Origin: Bufo bufo
Taxonomy: Eukaryota > Chordata > Amphibia > Anura > Bufonidae
Length of the DNA: 64,000 bases
Direction of reading: 5' to 3'
Assembly (NCBI RefSeq): GCF_905171765.1
Contig: NC_053391.1
Location: 689,559,257-689,623,256 of the forward strand
The position numbers and the translations under genes were made by a program. Shown one piece after another: positions 11,906 through 24,579 of this stretch. Each line of letters starts with the position of its first letter. Within the stretch, counting starts at the first letter, position 1. The notes under the pieces were generated by a model, which was not told the DNA's origin, ran no database searches, and saw only the letters and a program-made list of their open reading frames with translations.

Positions 11906-14900
11906 TAAGGAGACCATACGGCGGAATTGCAAACCGTAGCACTAAACCACTCAATACCAGGTACTTGACGTGGGAGGATGGGAAAAGAGACACGAATCCC
12001 AAGAGGACCACAAGGCTATTGGAACCCATAAAAGGGAACAATCAACCCAGGCCCCCCCACCCCCCAAAAAAAAAAAAAACGATTGTCATGCAGAACCTGA
12101 GTGGTCAAATAATCAGGGACAGGGGCTCCAGAAAGGAGTACCCGTTATGGGCTCACAAGGAACCAGGAGCTGAACAACCAGAAGACAACACAAGCCAGAA
12201 TATCCAGGAAAGGTGAAATTAAACTACCATAGGGGAAGGGACATTGGCCATGGACAACTAGCCATTCCAAGAATAGTGACTAGCAAACTGCATACATTGT
12301 CCCAGAGAGGGCAAGTACAGCAGCTCGGGATGTACCACTAAATCGACAGACATCCATATGCATAAGGAATGCAGTAGTCGCCATGAAAAAGGGACTGCCC
12401 CTCTGTCATGTAGTACAACTAAGCAGAGAATATAAGGGAACACCGAGAACACCTGGACCCAGAAGGAACTACGGGACCCTGTCCGATGCCAGAGCAATCA
12501 GCTGAAAATTCACCTACCAGGCAGGTGTATGGCGCTCAGTGGTCCTGTCCCTGACCCGTCAGGGAGGATGTCCAGCGACGATAAATGCCGTTGACCCCAG
12601 AAGGATTCCGTGTGGCAGAGGACATCCAGCGATGACCGAAAACTGCTGCAGCGGCCGGTGCTCACCAAGCTACGTGCCCCAACACGGAGAAGATCCAGTG
12701 GAGATCACTGTACTCCACCAGGAATGGGCTGCTCTGTAATAGGAAACAACGTGAGTACTCCTCTATAACATGGGGTAATGCGGAGAGCAGCATACCGTAG
12801 TACCTTATAGAGATGGCTAAAGCAACCCTAGCACAAAGGCCAACAACCACCTGGCCATGGTGTAGGGAGCGTGGTTGTATGTGGACCACCCGCCAGATCA
12901 AAACAGAACAGCCATATACTGGAGCTACCAGAAGTAGCACTAAACCGACAAGGTGGGGGTTGGGCTGGCCCAACCCTGCCAGATATGGTAACCTTGCACA
13001 TGCTGAACCAGGATGGCCTGTTGTAGACAGGGCCTTGAGAGGTACAAGGAGACCATTGAGCACGACAGTAATGGAGTGGCAGATGTATGGAAGAACCAAA
13101 AATATGGAACCAACATCCGCAGCACAGATTAGAACCCGGGGGCAGAAAGCACACAGTAATACAGAAACTGTATGGGCCACAGATTGCACTATAGGGCCCA
13201 GCATTTGGGGTACTACAAACAACCACCTAAAATATATGTAAAGTGGCTGCATGTTGCACTCTAAGGAGAGTGGAAACAAAGCCACAGGATCTGGGAATGC
13301 GACAGCATTTGGAGGGTACAGGTCCTCAAAATGTAAAGTAGAAAAACGGCTGTGTAGTGTAGAGATACGACCAGACAGGTGCAATGGGTACAGCATCTGG
13401 AGATGGTAGAGGTACTACATTTAAGATTAGAGTAATGTGGCCGCATGGTGCACCCTAGGACCAAAGAGGTGCAACAGCTACCGCGTTAGCAATGGTATCT
13501 ATATTCCGCCCGGGAAGGGGAAAATAGGGCCGCACGGTACCACAAAGAACAAGACAGGTGCACACTACAATCAGGTAAATGCAATGGCAACTGAAAAAAA
13601 AAAAAAAAAAAAAGGAAACAGGGCCGGCATAGTACACCATAGAGCCAGACAGGTGTAACGGCTGCAGCATCAGAGACGGTGCAGGAACTCTACCTATGAA
13701 TGGAGTAAGATGGCTGTTTGGTGCACACTATGTGAGGTAGGTGCAATGACCACGGCAATAGGAGGAGGCCTCAATATCTCGTCCGGTAAGGGAGAGAAAA
13801 TGCCACATGGTACACCATAAAGCCAGACAGGAGTAACGGCTACAGCATCCGGAGATGGTGCAGGTACTCTACCTATGAAGGGATCAAGGTGGCAGCTTGG
13901 TGCCCACTAGAACCAGACGGGGGCAATTCTACGGCAATTGAAAGTGGCCTCTATATCTCGCCCGTAGGGAGAAATGTTGCCGCATGGAACACAATAGAGC
14001 CCGCCAGGGGTATTGGCTACAGCATCTGGAGATGGTGTAGGTACTCTACCCATGAAGGGAGCAAAGTGGCTGGGAACAGACAGGTGCAATTGCTACGGCA
14101 ATTGAAGGCGGCCTGTATATCCCGCCCGGAAGGGAGAAATAGTGCCGCATGGAACACAATAGAGCCAGCCAGGAGTAATGGCTTCAGCATCTGGAGTAGG
14201 TGTAGGTACTCTACCTATGAAAGGAGCAAGGCGCTTGGAAACAGACAGATGTAATTGCTTTATCTCACCAACCTACAGGAGGCGTTTGCCTGAGCTAACA
14301 GCTTGCCTAGAACAGGGACCCCCTGTAATGAGGTAGAGTGGCGAACACCAGCACCAGGATGGGGACCGGGTGGAAACACTCAAATGTGTGGAGCATAGCC
14401 CCTGGTATAGGGGAACCAGGAAGGCCTGTCAGGTACAGCCTATGGCAGTGGTGCAGGTACCCCCCTGTTAAGGAAAGGCGTACGTACTAGAGACACCACG
14501 TATGTGACTCAATATGCTAAACACGGGGACGGCTGCCTTACCTGTGCGGTTGAATACCTGTGCAGTCAGGGGAGCCCCATCCGAAAATCCACTAGAGGGG
14601 ATACCAACCCTGGGTAGGAGAGGTTCCTCCGTGCACATTAGTCTTGACCTCCCAGAGGGCTTCTGTATGGAGGAAGACCGCCTGATGCTCTGTTCTGAAG
14701 GAATCGATGCAGAGGTGTCCCTAGAGGCAACGGATGGGGTGACGGGAAAGGATTCGTCACCAGCCTCAGGCCTGTCCTGGGGAGGACCCGAGGAGGGGTG
14801 GAACCCTGTTGAGACCACCCGAGGTTGTACTGTGAGCTACCCCTTGCCGGACCCAGTATCTGAGCGTGCCCCATCTGCAGGGAGGACCCTGGGAGGGCAG

Positions 14901-16310
14901 AGGTGGCCGCAATTTGGGTAGGTAGCGGTCCAGCGACTCCGCCAGGGATTGGGAGGGTCGGACAAGGCTCCCATGGCTTTGACAAGGAAGGAGCCATTCA
15001 GGGGGGACCTACACAAAAGGATTGGTCAGGGGACACGATGGGGTCTGGGAAGATGTACTGCACACAAGCAGGGACAAGCTGACCGCATAGCAGCCTTCAT
15101 AGACAGCGGACGCACGTGAAACACCTGGCGATCCGAGGAGAGGCTGGGAGAGGAGATCCACATAGAGCAGCCAGCAGAGGCTGTCTTATCTGGACCCGGA
15201 TGCCATATTCCCCAAAGAGGTGCTGCAGCAGCTATAGAGGTGGTCAGGAGGGCTGCAGGAGAAATTAAGCAATTGGGGGGGGGGGGGGGGGGGTTAGCCC
15301 CCCCCTCCAACAGAAAACCCACGTTAGACCAGGAAAGGGTGGAGGAGATAGCCCCTCCCGAGGGCCAGGCGGGGTCAGAAAAGTCCGGGAAGCAAGGAGG
15401 AGGGGCTGGAAAGATTGCGGACTAGCAGGCCTCGATTTATGAGGTGGCCGGGAATGGAGCGAGGGGGGCGGGGCGAAACGCGGCCGACCGAGGGCCCTCC
15501 GGACCCACAAAACTAGGTGAGGAGGGTAGGGAGGGAGAAGCGACGCCTGGGGATGGGCGGATCAGGGCAAACGGAGCACCTGGGAGCCGGGAACGGGCCA
15601 TGGAAGATGAGGCCTAGTCCCGGCAGAAGCCTGGGACTAAAGTAGCAAGAAAGGCCGGGGAGAAGACTGTGTGGCCAAGGAGGAGAGAAAAACCAACCAA
15701 GGGAAAAGGAGGGGAAACAAGAATATAACCCCTCACCAAGAAAAAAAGGGGAGGGGGGTTGTCTTGGAGGAAGATGGAGGCTTCCCAGGACCCCCGGCTA
15801 AGGTGGATCCCACCCCCCTGGCCACAGGAGGGAACCTAACCCTGGCTCAGGGACAGGGGAATATACTCACCGTCCGATATACTCACCGTCTGATGTCTTT
15901 GGGCGCCGCAGGGTCACCCCTTCAGCAGACTCATGCCAGCAAGCCACTGCGGATGCAGTCTGTGGGGACTGGGTGACCGGCGAAGGTACCGAAGTACGCG
16001 CCCGCGGGGGGGAACTAAAGTGGAACCCGATGGAGCCCCAGCCTGCAGCAGGTATAACGGTGGAGATCACCGAGACCTGCAGAAGAGAGAAAAAAAAGAA
16101 TAAAAAAAAATAGAAATAACAGCAGGACCTGCAAAAAAAGCAGGACAGGTCTGCCTCCTCCGGACACTAGACTAAAACTGAATAGCCTCGTGCCTGTGGA
16201 GAGTGTATAGCCCACCTGGGAGGAGCCAACACTTTTTGTGTCTAGTGCCTCCTAGTGGTAGTCGGACGTATACCCATGGTACTGTGTCCCCCAATGCCAT
16301 GCATGAGAAA
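11906..16310 (-). mobile_element. DIRS family A segment (5' part), non-coding
   Basis: From AAGGAGACCATA at about 11,907 the sequence runs parallel to family A copies at 19,530 on and 61,660 on, and ends with the family A 5' terminus (CATGAGAAA at 16,310, next to TCT). The 3' terminal repeat and internal complementary region expected of family A are missing and replaced by family C sequence. It holds arrays with 176-bp periodicity, a G-run at 15,278-15,293 and the leader block near 15,880-16,100. No gag, RT or recombinase frame survives. Confidence 0.75.
13630..14250. repeat. Satellite-like array, about 176-bp higher-order unit
   Basis: The block ACACCATAGAGCCAGACAGG..CTGCAGCATC recurs at about 13,634, 13,812, 13,987 and 14,153, spacing 168-178. 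Each unit contains two related halves of about 88 bases, one ending TCTACCTATGAA and one ending in ATCTCGCCCG. The array continues in weaker form back to about 12,780. The same array occurs at 20,900-21,860 and, inverted, at 45,930-46,900. Confidence 0.7.
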
Positions 16311-16370
16311 TCTATATTAAGTATAAAAGCCACACAACCCGTCTGGGAAAATTATATCAATAAATATCCT

Positions 16371-17720
16371 TTCTCGTACTTTTTCCATTGGGGGACACAG
16401 ACCATGGGTATAGCTTAGAGGTATCAGTAGGAGGGACACTATGCAAATACAAAAGAGCTCCTCCTCCTCGGGCTATACCCCCCCCCCGACTCCACCAGGA
16501 GGAACCCAGTCTTTGCTTAGTGTCTGGTGAAGGAGGTTGACACTTTCATTCGTCTCCCTTTTGTTATTTTTCTTCCAGCTGGGGACGCAGGTCGGCATTG
16601 CGCCTTCCTGGTCCCCCATGGAGTGCCCGCTGCCGTCTGTTGGACGTTGCCAGGCTGACTCCATTATCCCCCCAAGAAGGCAAGTGGATCCGGGCTCAAC
16701 CTGCCAGCTCCGGCATCTCACCAGCTCCTGGGTCACCTGCTGCCACCCTCCTCCAGAGCACTGCACTCCTGAGCAAGGAGTCAGATGTCTGAAGAGGTGC
16801 ATCCCTGCTGGTCCTGGAGTCGAGGGAGAAGATCTGCAGGAGCAGATAAGTATGAAGCTGCACCTCTGTGTCCCCCCCCCCCCCCTCTCTGCTCTGAGAC
16901 CTATGGGCCTCCTGGGTGAATGGGGATCTAGGTGGCATTGTTGTTCTGTCTGGGGCGCAAGGGTCATGGAGGCACTTAACAGGACGTCCCTGCTCCTTCT
17001 CTGGCGGCATATCATGTCTCTGAGCGTCGCCGCTTTATCTCACAAGCGGAGCACTTCCCCCTCCGGTCTCCGCTTCTCTGGGCTTGCCATCCCCCTTGCT
17101 GGGGACGCCTTACTTTAGTTTTTTCCACGCTGAGCGGCGCCATTTTACTTCCCTTCTTTAAACAGAGAGCTCTTTTCGCGCTCCTATGACGCGATCGGGG
17201 GGCGGAGCATAATCGCGACCGGGGGTGGAGCCTAATCGGAACTCCGGCTCCTTCCTGCTGCTGCTGAGAAGCCTCTCACACTGAATGGCTGCTCCCCCGC
17301 TCCTCTCTGGATGCCTGAGCGGTAGGATTTTTTCTCTCTGTACTGATTCCAGTCACTTTTGTGAAGAGACCATCATGCCTAAGACTAAGTCCGGTAAGAC
17401 CTCTTCTCAGACCCCAATGGGGTCCTGTTGGAGTGTCTGCTACCACTTTCAGTCACTGGTGCCTGTGCCTCCTGCCCTGCCTCTGGACAGAATCACCTTT
17501 CTCCCCCTTCTCTTGCCCAGTCCAGCCCCCCCCCCCCCCTGCAGAGCCTGCGACCCCCGCTTGGGCATCTGCCATGTCCAGCGCGGCCGCTGATTTGGCC
17601 CTGTTCGCCAAGGCAGCCATGTCTTTCATGGAACGTATGTCCGTTTCCAATCCTGCGGCGCAAACCACTCCGTCCCCTCACAGTGGTTCCTGCAGAGGAC
17701 GCCTGACTACTTGAGCATGT
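16371..17720 (+). mobile_element. DIRS-like family D fragment, 5' end and leader
   Basis: It begins with a 5' terminal repeat of the DIRS type seen here (CTTTCTCGTAC, then CCATTGGGGGACACAGACC and GGGTATAGC) and runs in plus orientation. A pyrimidine-rich acceptor TTTTTCTTCCAG lies at 16,566-16,577 and a second acceptor TGATTCCAG near 17,352, with a possible start codon at 17,375. The copy ends near 17,720, before any RT sequence. It is the only family D piece in the window. Confidence 0.6.
17375..17714 (+). pseudogene. Damaged gag-like ORF1 start of DIRS family D
   Basis: An ATG at 17,375 follows an acceptor-like site and opens a frame beginning MPKTKSGKTSS. It drifts out of frame: the better gag-like stretch (AADLALFAKAAMSFMERM) lies in another frame at about 17,585-17,640 and stops at 17,714. 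By position and composition it corresponds to the N-terminal region of DIRS ORF1. It is short, frameshifted and cut off, so it is a relic. Confidence 0.4.
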
Positions 17721-18033
17721 TGATTGAGCATGTATAACGCTCGATAATATGCGATGATGGAAAATAAAAAACCGAGCAGTAATATAACAATAAAGTGAAC
17801 TAAGAGAAACTGTGTCTATCTTTATTCAGTCCAAGATAGGACTACTGAGCAGCAAATCCTAGAACCAATAAGACATCAAGTAGTAGTGAAGGTGTCTTAG
17901 AGGCCTGAGAGCCCAAAGCTTCTCAATAAGTAATGCTTCAAACTAATATCCAAAAGACAAGGCAAATAAGAAGACAATGCCAACCAACAAAAAAAAAAAC
18001 AATAACCCCATATAGAATAAGAGAGCACACATA

Positions 18034-21000
18034 AAAATTTGATTTTTTGTACTCACCGTAAAATCCTTTTCTCGTAGTAGGCATTGGGGGACACAGCACC
18101 ATGGTATATGTCCAACTACCACTAGGAGGCGACACTAGACATAAAAAAGTGTTGGCTCCTCCCCGTTGGGCTATACCCTCTCCACAGACACTAGGCAGCT
18201 CAGTTTGTACCAAAAGCAGTAGGAGAGAGAAGAAAGGCAAGGAACCAACAACTCCCGTACCGGGAAAGATCAAGAGACCAGCCCGGAGAAGCTGAAGTAA
18301 AACAACATAGGGAGGGATCTGTGTCCCCCAATGCCTACTACGAGAAAAGGATTTTACGGTGAGTACAAAAAATCCAATTTTCTCGTGCATGGCATTGGGG
18401 GACACAGCACCATGGGACGTCCCAAAGCAGTCCCCGAGGGTGGGAAGAACAACCATGCCACCTGTGGGCATACAGGTGCGGGAGAACCATGTGACCCAAC
18501 AGGAGAAAAACACGGAATAGGCAGGAAGCCTCATAACAAGGGAGAAACTCCAAGGAGGCCACAGTGACGACTGCCAGCACCCCAGGACAAATGCCTGGGA
18601 GAAGGTCCCAAATGCAAGAAGGCAAAGGAACACCCAGCTCAGCCGAAGGCTGGAGGGAAAGTAGGACAGCATCGCGTATCGGATCTACCCAACATCCCAA
18701 TTGTCTCAGTGGAAAGCACAAACACCCTGAGGTCAACCCCTGAAGGGCCAGGGGAGCAAGGGAAATTGGAATCACTGAAGGCCAAACGAGAGAGTGAAGC
18801 TATAGCAAGGCTCACATGTGAGTGGAGCAGGTCTCCTCTCACCGCAAAGCAGGTGAAAAAGTTAAGCGCCCTATTGAAAGGAAAAGATCCTAAAGGCGCT
18901 AAGGGAAACCGCCAACCCCTGGAAGGGGAGGGGGTTGTAGGTAAAAACCAGGAAAAGAGAAAAGACAAGACCTGCATCCCCAACCAGGAGACGAGGAACG
19001 AGCCTCTGAAAACAAAATATCGCTGAGAAGCGCAAGACCGGAGAAACTCTGGCGAAACTCATTATCAGGGAAGAAGGGAACCAGATGCAAGCCCAGGAAA
19101 TCTCAGCAGGGGCACACTGGAGTGAGGGAAGCCATAGCAAGGCTCACATATGAAGGGAGCAGGACTCCCCCCACCGCGAAGCAGGTGATGAAGATAAACG
19201 TCCTATTGGAAAGAGAAAACTCCCAAAGGCGCTAAGGAAAACCGCCAACCCTTGGAAAGGGAGGGGGTAGGAAGTAAAGGCCAGGTAAAAAGAAAAAAAT
19301 AAGAGAAGACCTGCATCCCAAAACCAGGAGACGAGGAACGACCCCCTGAAAATAAAATAATCGCTGAGAAGCGCAAGACCGGAGAAACTCCGGCCAAATG
19401 AAGTATCAGGGAGATGCAGGGCAAGGAAATCTCAGCAGGGATACACTGGACTGAGAGACATGGGAGGAGAAGGAGAGTACTCCCAAAAGTCTAAGGAGGA
19501 AGGCTCTACAAACAGGAGGGGTCCCTCCCGAAGGAGACCATAAGGTGGAAATGCAAACCGTAGCACTAAACCACTCAACACCAGGTACTTGAAGTGGGAG
19601 GATGGGAAGACAGACATGAATCCCATGAGGTCCAAAAGGCTATTGGAACCCGCAAGGGGAACAATCAACCCAGGTCCCTTCCCAAACAACGATAATCCTA
19701 CAGAATCTGAGTGATCAAATGAACGGTGACAGGGACTCCAGAAAGGAGTACCCGCAATGGGCTCACAAGGAACCAGGAACTGAACCACCAGAGGACAACA
19801 AAAACCAGAATATCCAAGAAAAAATGAAAAGAACCACCCTATGGGAAGGAATTGGCCATGGACAACTAGCCATTCAAAGAATAGTGGCTAGCAATCAGCA
19901 TACATTGTCCCGGGGAGGGCAAATACAGCGGCTTGGGTTGTACCACTAAAACAGACGCCCATATGCATAAGGAATGGTGAAGTCGCTATAAAAGAAGCGG
20001 GAGTGACTACACGAAATGTAGAAACCAGCTGCGACCGACATACAGAAGGCTCCCAGGGGGAGAGAGTACCGGATGGGCGAGGACAATAGCAAGGTCCCAA
20101 AGGACTGCCCTCTGTTAGATAGTACAACTAAGCAGAGAATATAAGGGAACACCCGGACCCAGAAGGAACTACGGAACCCTGTCCTATGTCAGAGCAATCA
20201 GCAGAAAATTCACCTACCAGGCAGGTGTGTGACGCTCAGTGGTTCTGTCCCTGACTCATCAGGGAGGACGTCCAGCGAGGAAATGTCGCTGACCCCAGGA
20301 GGATTCCGTGTGGCGGAGGACATCAAGTGATGGCCGAAAAACTACCGCAGCGGCCGGAGCTCAGCAAGCTACGTATCCCAACAAGGAGAAGATCCAGTGG
20401 AGATCACTGTACTCCACGAGGAATGGTCCGCCCTGTAATAGAAAACAAGACGGGTACTCTTTATAATATGTGGAACGCGGAGTGCAGCCGAAAGTAGAAT
20501 TTGATAAGGATGGCAATAGCAACCCTAGCACAAAAACCAACAACCACCAGGCCATGGTGTAGGGAGCGTGGTTGTATGTGGGCCACCCACCAGATCAGAA
20601 CAGATCAGTCATGTACTGGGTACACCAGAAGTAGAAATAGACCGACAAGGAGGAGGTTGGGCAGGCCCACCCCTGCCAGATATGGCTACCATATTCGAGC
20701 TGAACCAGGATGCCGAAAAGGGAAGTAACCAACATCCGCAGCACAGATTAGTGCCCGGGGAAGGAAGCACCCAGTAATACAGAAACCGTATGGGCCACAG
20801 ATTGCACCATAGGGCCCAGCACGTGGGTTGAACGGTGACAGGGACACTAAAAATACACGCCGAAAACCGAGGTAAAGTGGCTGCATGTTGCACACTAAGA
20901 AGGGTGGAAACAAAGCCACAGCATCCAGGAATGCAACCGCATTTGGAGGGTACAGGTCCTCAACCTGTAAGGTAGAAATGAGGCTGTGTAGTGTAGAGAT

Positions 21001-23804
21001 ACGACCAGACCGGTGCAATGGGTACAGCATCTGGAGATGGCCGAGGTACTAGGTCTACGATTAGAGCGATGGGTCCACATGGAGCACCCTAGGACCAGAG
21101 AAGTGCAACGGCTGCCACGTTAGCTATGGCACCTATATTTCGCTCGGGAAGGGAAAAATAGGGCCACACGGTACCACAAGGAATGACAGGTGCACACCAC
21201 AACAAGGTAAGTGCAATGGCAACTGAAGAATGCCCTCTATTTCACCTAAATAGAGGGAAATAGGGCCGCATGGCACACCATAGAGCCCGACAGGTGTAAC
21301 GGCTGCAGCATCAGAGACGGTGCAGAAACTCACCTAAGAAGGGAGTAAGATGGCTGTTTGGTGCACTCTAGATGAGGTTGCAGTGGCAACGGCACTACAA
21401 AGTGGCCTCAATATCTCGTCCAGTAAGGGAGAAATAGTGCCGCAAGGTACACTATAAGGCCAAACAGAAGCAACGGCTACAGCTCCTGGAGATAGAGAGG
21501 TTAAATAAAAATGAAGGGCACAAGGTGGTAGCCTGGTGCCCACTAGAACCAAACAGAGGCAATTGCACAGCAATTCAGAGTAGCCTCTATATCTCGCCGG
21601 AAAGGGAGAAATAGTGCCGCACGGAACAATAGAGCCCGCCAGGGATACTGGATACAGCATCAGGAGATGGTGTAGGGACTCTACCCATGAAGGGAGCAAG
21701 GTGGCTGGAAACAGACAGGTGCAATTGCTACAGCAATTGAAGGCGGCCTGTGTATCTCGCCCAGCAGGGGGAAATAGTGCCGCATGGAACACCGCCAGTC
21801 AGCAGGAACTCTACCTATGAAAGTAACAAGGCAGCTGGAAACAGACAGATGTAATCGCCACGGCATAAAGGCCGGCCTGTATTCTCTGGTACAGGCACTA
21901 CAAAAGAACCTTTAGAGGCCGAGAAGGGGAACCAACCCTACAAGTGGCGTTTGCCTGAATTATCAGCTTGCCTAAAACATAGCCCCTGGATAGGGGAACC
22001 AGGAAGGTCTGTCGTGCACAGCCTACGAGGGTGTACATACCAGAGACACCGCGTAGGTGTCCCAGCTGCTAAGCACGGTGACGGCTGCCTTACCTGTGCG
22101 GTAATTACCTGTGCAGGCAGGAGGGCGCCATCTGAAAGTCCACTAGAGGGGCACCAAACCTGGTAGGGTAGGAACCACCATGCACGTTTGACTTGACCAC
22201 GCAGAGGATTCTGCATTGTGGAAGACCGCCTGATGCTCTGTTCCGAGGGAATCGGTGCAGAGGTGTCCCCAGAGGCAACTGACAGAGAAGGCTTCGTCAC
22301 CAGCCTCCGGCCTGTCCTGGGGGACCCGAGGATGCCGGGGAGGGGTGGAAGCTAGTTGAGACCACCCAAGGGTGGTCCATGGGCTACTCTTTGCGGGACC
22401 CTGTATCTTAGCGTGAGCGTGGCTCAGGGGGGAAGGAGACCGCAATTTGTAGGTAGCGCTCCAGCGAATCCGCCAGGGACTGAAGGATCGCCATGGAGGG
22501 AGCCCATTCGCGCGGGAGGGGGCCCTACCACGTGGAAACCTCCGTAGACAACGGACGCACGAAAATCGTGGCGATCCGATACGGAGGCCAGGAGAGGAGG
22601 GCCCCATAGAGCAGCAGGGCTGACCTATCTAACCCCGGAAACAACATTTGCCAAGAGGTGCTGCAGCAGCTATATAGTAGGCAGGAAACCTCATTCAGGT
22701 GGCAGGGCTGCAGGAGAATGCAGCAATAGAGAGGGGAGAGAGGGAAGGGGCCTGTGGAGCAATCAGCCAGAGGCTGGCTACCGGACCCCAGGAGTTGTGC
22801 AGCGCACCGAGCGCAGAAGATGGCAACCGGAGATAGCAGGAGCCGGCGACCGCAGAAAGAAGGAGCCGACAGCCGGAGAAAGAACCGCCTCTCAGAGAGA
22901 GAGCAGAGAACCTGGGGCCGGCTTGGCAGGCAGAAGAGGCCCCTCCCAGGCTCCCCCCACGGAGGGGAGGAGACGTGAGAAAGCCCGGGAAGAGAAAAAG
23001 TGGGCGGGGAGTTGCGGCCTAGTAGGCCCGAAAAGCCGGGGACTAAAGTAATGGAGCGCGGCCGGGAGCGAACGGCCGCGACCGCGATAGTGCCCCAGAA
23101 TTGCCGTGACGAACGGCGGCCAGGTGGGGGAGAGAGCTGAGGGAGAGACCCCCAGGGAGAGAAAAAACGGAAGGCCAGGGGCTTCAGGGGCCAGGATACA
23201 GCTGAGAGAAAAAACCCACAAGCTATGTAGCAGAGGCAAGGCAGCTTATCAGAGGCAAGTCATTGTCCCACACAGCAATAAAGCTGTATCATGTATCCGG
23301 GAAGGGAACATGAGGGGGGAACGCGTCCAGGCGTGGGAAGGAGGGTGGGATCCCTAATCTAACATACTCACCCTCAGACGTCTTCAGGCGCAGCAGTAAC
23401 CACCCCCTCGGCGGACTCAACACGGGAACCGTGGGACTGCCGGAATTCCACTGCGGAAGCAGATTTGGGGACTGGGTGGCTGCCAGGTACCTGAGTACGC
23501 GCCCGCAGGGGGGCAACTAAAGTGGAACACGATGGAGCCACCCCTGCCGCAGGCCGAAACCTGCAGAGAAAGAAAAAATGATTAAAGAAAAAATAAAATA
23601 AAAAAGTAGCAGGATGACCTGCACAAAAAAGCAGGTCAGGTCTGCCTCCTATGGACACTAGAACAAAACTGAGCTGCCTAGTGTCTGTGGAGAGGGTATA
23701 GCCCAAAGGGGAGGAGCCAACACTTTTTTATGTCTAGTGTCGCCTCCTAGTGGTAGTTGGACATATACCATGGTGCTGTGTCCCCCAATGCCATGCACGA
23801 GAAA
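18034..23804 (-). mobile_element. DIRS family A, full-length non-coding copy
   Basis: Both termini are present. The low-coordinate side is the 3' end: an inverted repeat runs from TTTTTTGTACTCACCGTAAA at 18,043 to its mirror ending near 18,372, which adjoins the internal complementary region (18,310-18,425). That region also mirrors the 5' terminus at 23,765-23,804. The insertion is at AAA with no duplication, and the empty site is visible in the inverted arm near 24,340. The core has no RT frame; it carries the 176-bp array (20,900-21,860). It is very similar to the copy at 60,503-63,271. Confidence 0.85.
18310..18425. repeat. Internal complementary region of the DIRS element
   Basis: Its left half is the inverse of the element's 3' end and its right half (CTCGTGCATGGCATTGGGG) is the inverse of the 5' end. 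This layout defines DIRS elements and is thought to template completion of the circular intermediate. The left half holds a GTGAGT splice-donor-like site at 18,359-18,364. Confidence 0.75.
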
Positions 23805-24579
23805 TATATTGTTTATTAAAGACACATTAAATGACAATAAATATAACAAAGGCACAGAGTAAAGGGCGCGAAACGCGCGTCGAGGTGCAGCTCTGGTCAC
23901 AGACCTTGGGTTCCGGCATACCATGGGTAATTTGCGTTTTTGTTTCATGCATTGTTACTTTGTTAATTCAGTATGATTTGTTGCTTACACACAGCATTCC
24001 TGCTCTGCCCTTGATTGTGTTACTATTCGGTAATCCGCATTTATCGGATTGCCATCTGTGTTACCATTGGGGGGTAGGTGTGCTGTGTGTTACCACATTG
24101 ACTTTTTTGTATTATTGTATGTAGCATACACATGGTTATAGGTTACTTTGGGTGAACTTACAGCTCTCCCATTAGTATGCAGCTTTATACCCAATGCCTG
24201 TGACCCCCTTTTCCCTGTTAGTCCAGTATATGTGAGGGAGGTTGATTCTGGTCCCACCACATTGGGCGCACCACCACCCCCTTTACTTTGTGCCTTTGTG
24301 TTATATTTATTGTCATTTAATGTGTCTTTTATAAACAACATATATTTTATATGTGTGCTCTCTTATTGTACATGGGGTTATTGTTTTTTTTTTTTTTGGT
24401 TGGCTCAGTATATCATACTAGACCCCAGTGTATCTATATACCCAATTTGAGGTTTTTTTCTTATAGGTTGGTCTAAAAATAAGAAGACAATGACACAATG
24501 GGGGGTGGACGACACATCTTTCTCACAAGGTCGTTAAGGTTGTCTCGTGGCCCATAGGTTATCACAGGTCCCAACTTAA

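Larger units (their letters stand above)
17980..24476. repeat. Foldback repeat with 16-bp direct flanks, holding a DIRS element
   Basis: The 16-mer AAATAAGAAGACAATG occurs at 17,964-17,979 and 24,477-24,492. Between them, CCAACCAAC plus an A-run and CAATAACCCC at the left is mirrored by GGGGTTATTG, a T-run and GGTTGG at 24,375-24,405, and GAGAGCACACAT is mirrored by ATGTGTGCTCTC. A second inverted pair (23,812-23,850 and 24,295-24,345) shares ACATTAAATGACAATAAATA. Without the DIRS copy (18,034-23,804) the repeat is about 730 bases. The superfamily is not recognised. Confidence 0.55.

Noticed and set aside
12662..13396. 244-codon minus-strand frame, with a similar overlapping frame on the plus strand
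   Set aside because: It lies in the satellite-like core of a non-coding DIRS copy, opens on both strands, and has no known domain.
16537..17118. 193-codon plus-strand and 180-codon minus-strand frames
   Set aside because: They lie in the untranslated leader of the family D DIRS fragment and face each other; no domain was recognised.
17938..18672. 244-codon minus-strand frame
   Set aside because: It crosses the DIRS terminus and its complementary region; it is a product of the inverted repeat and not conserved as a protein.
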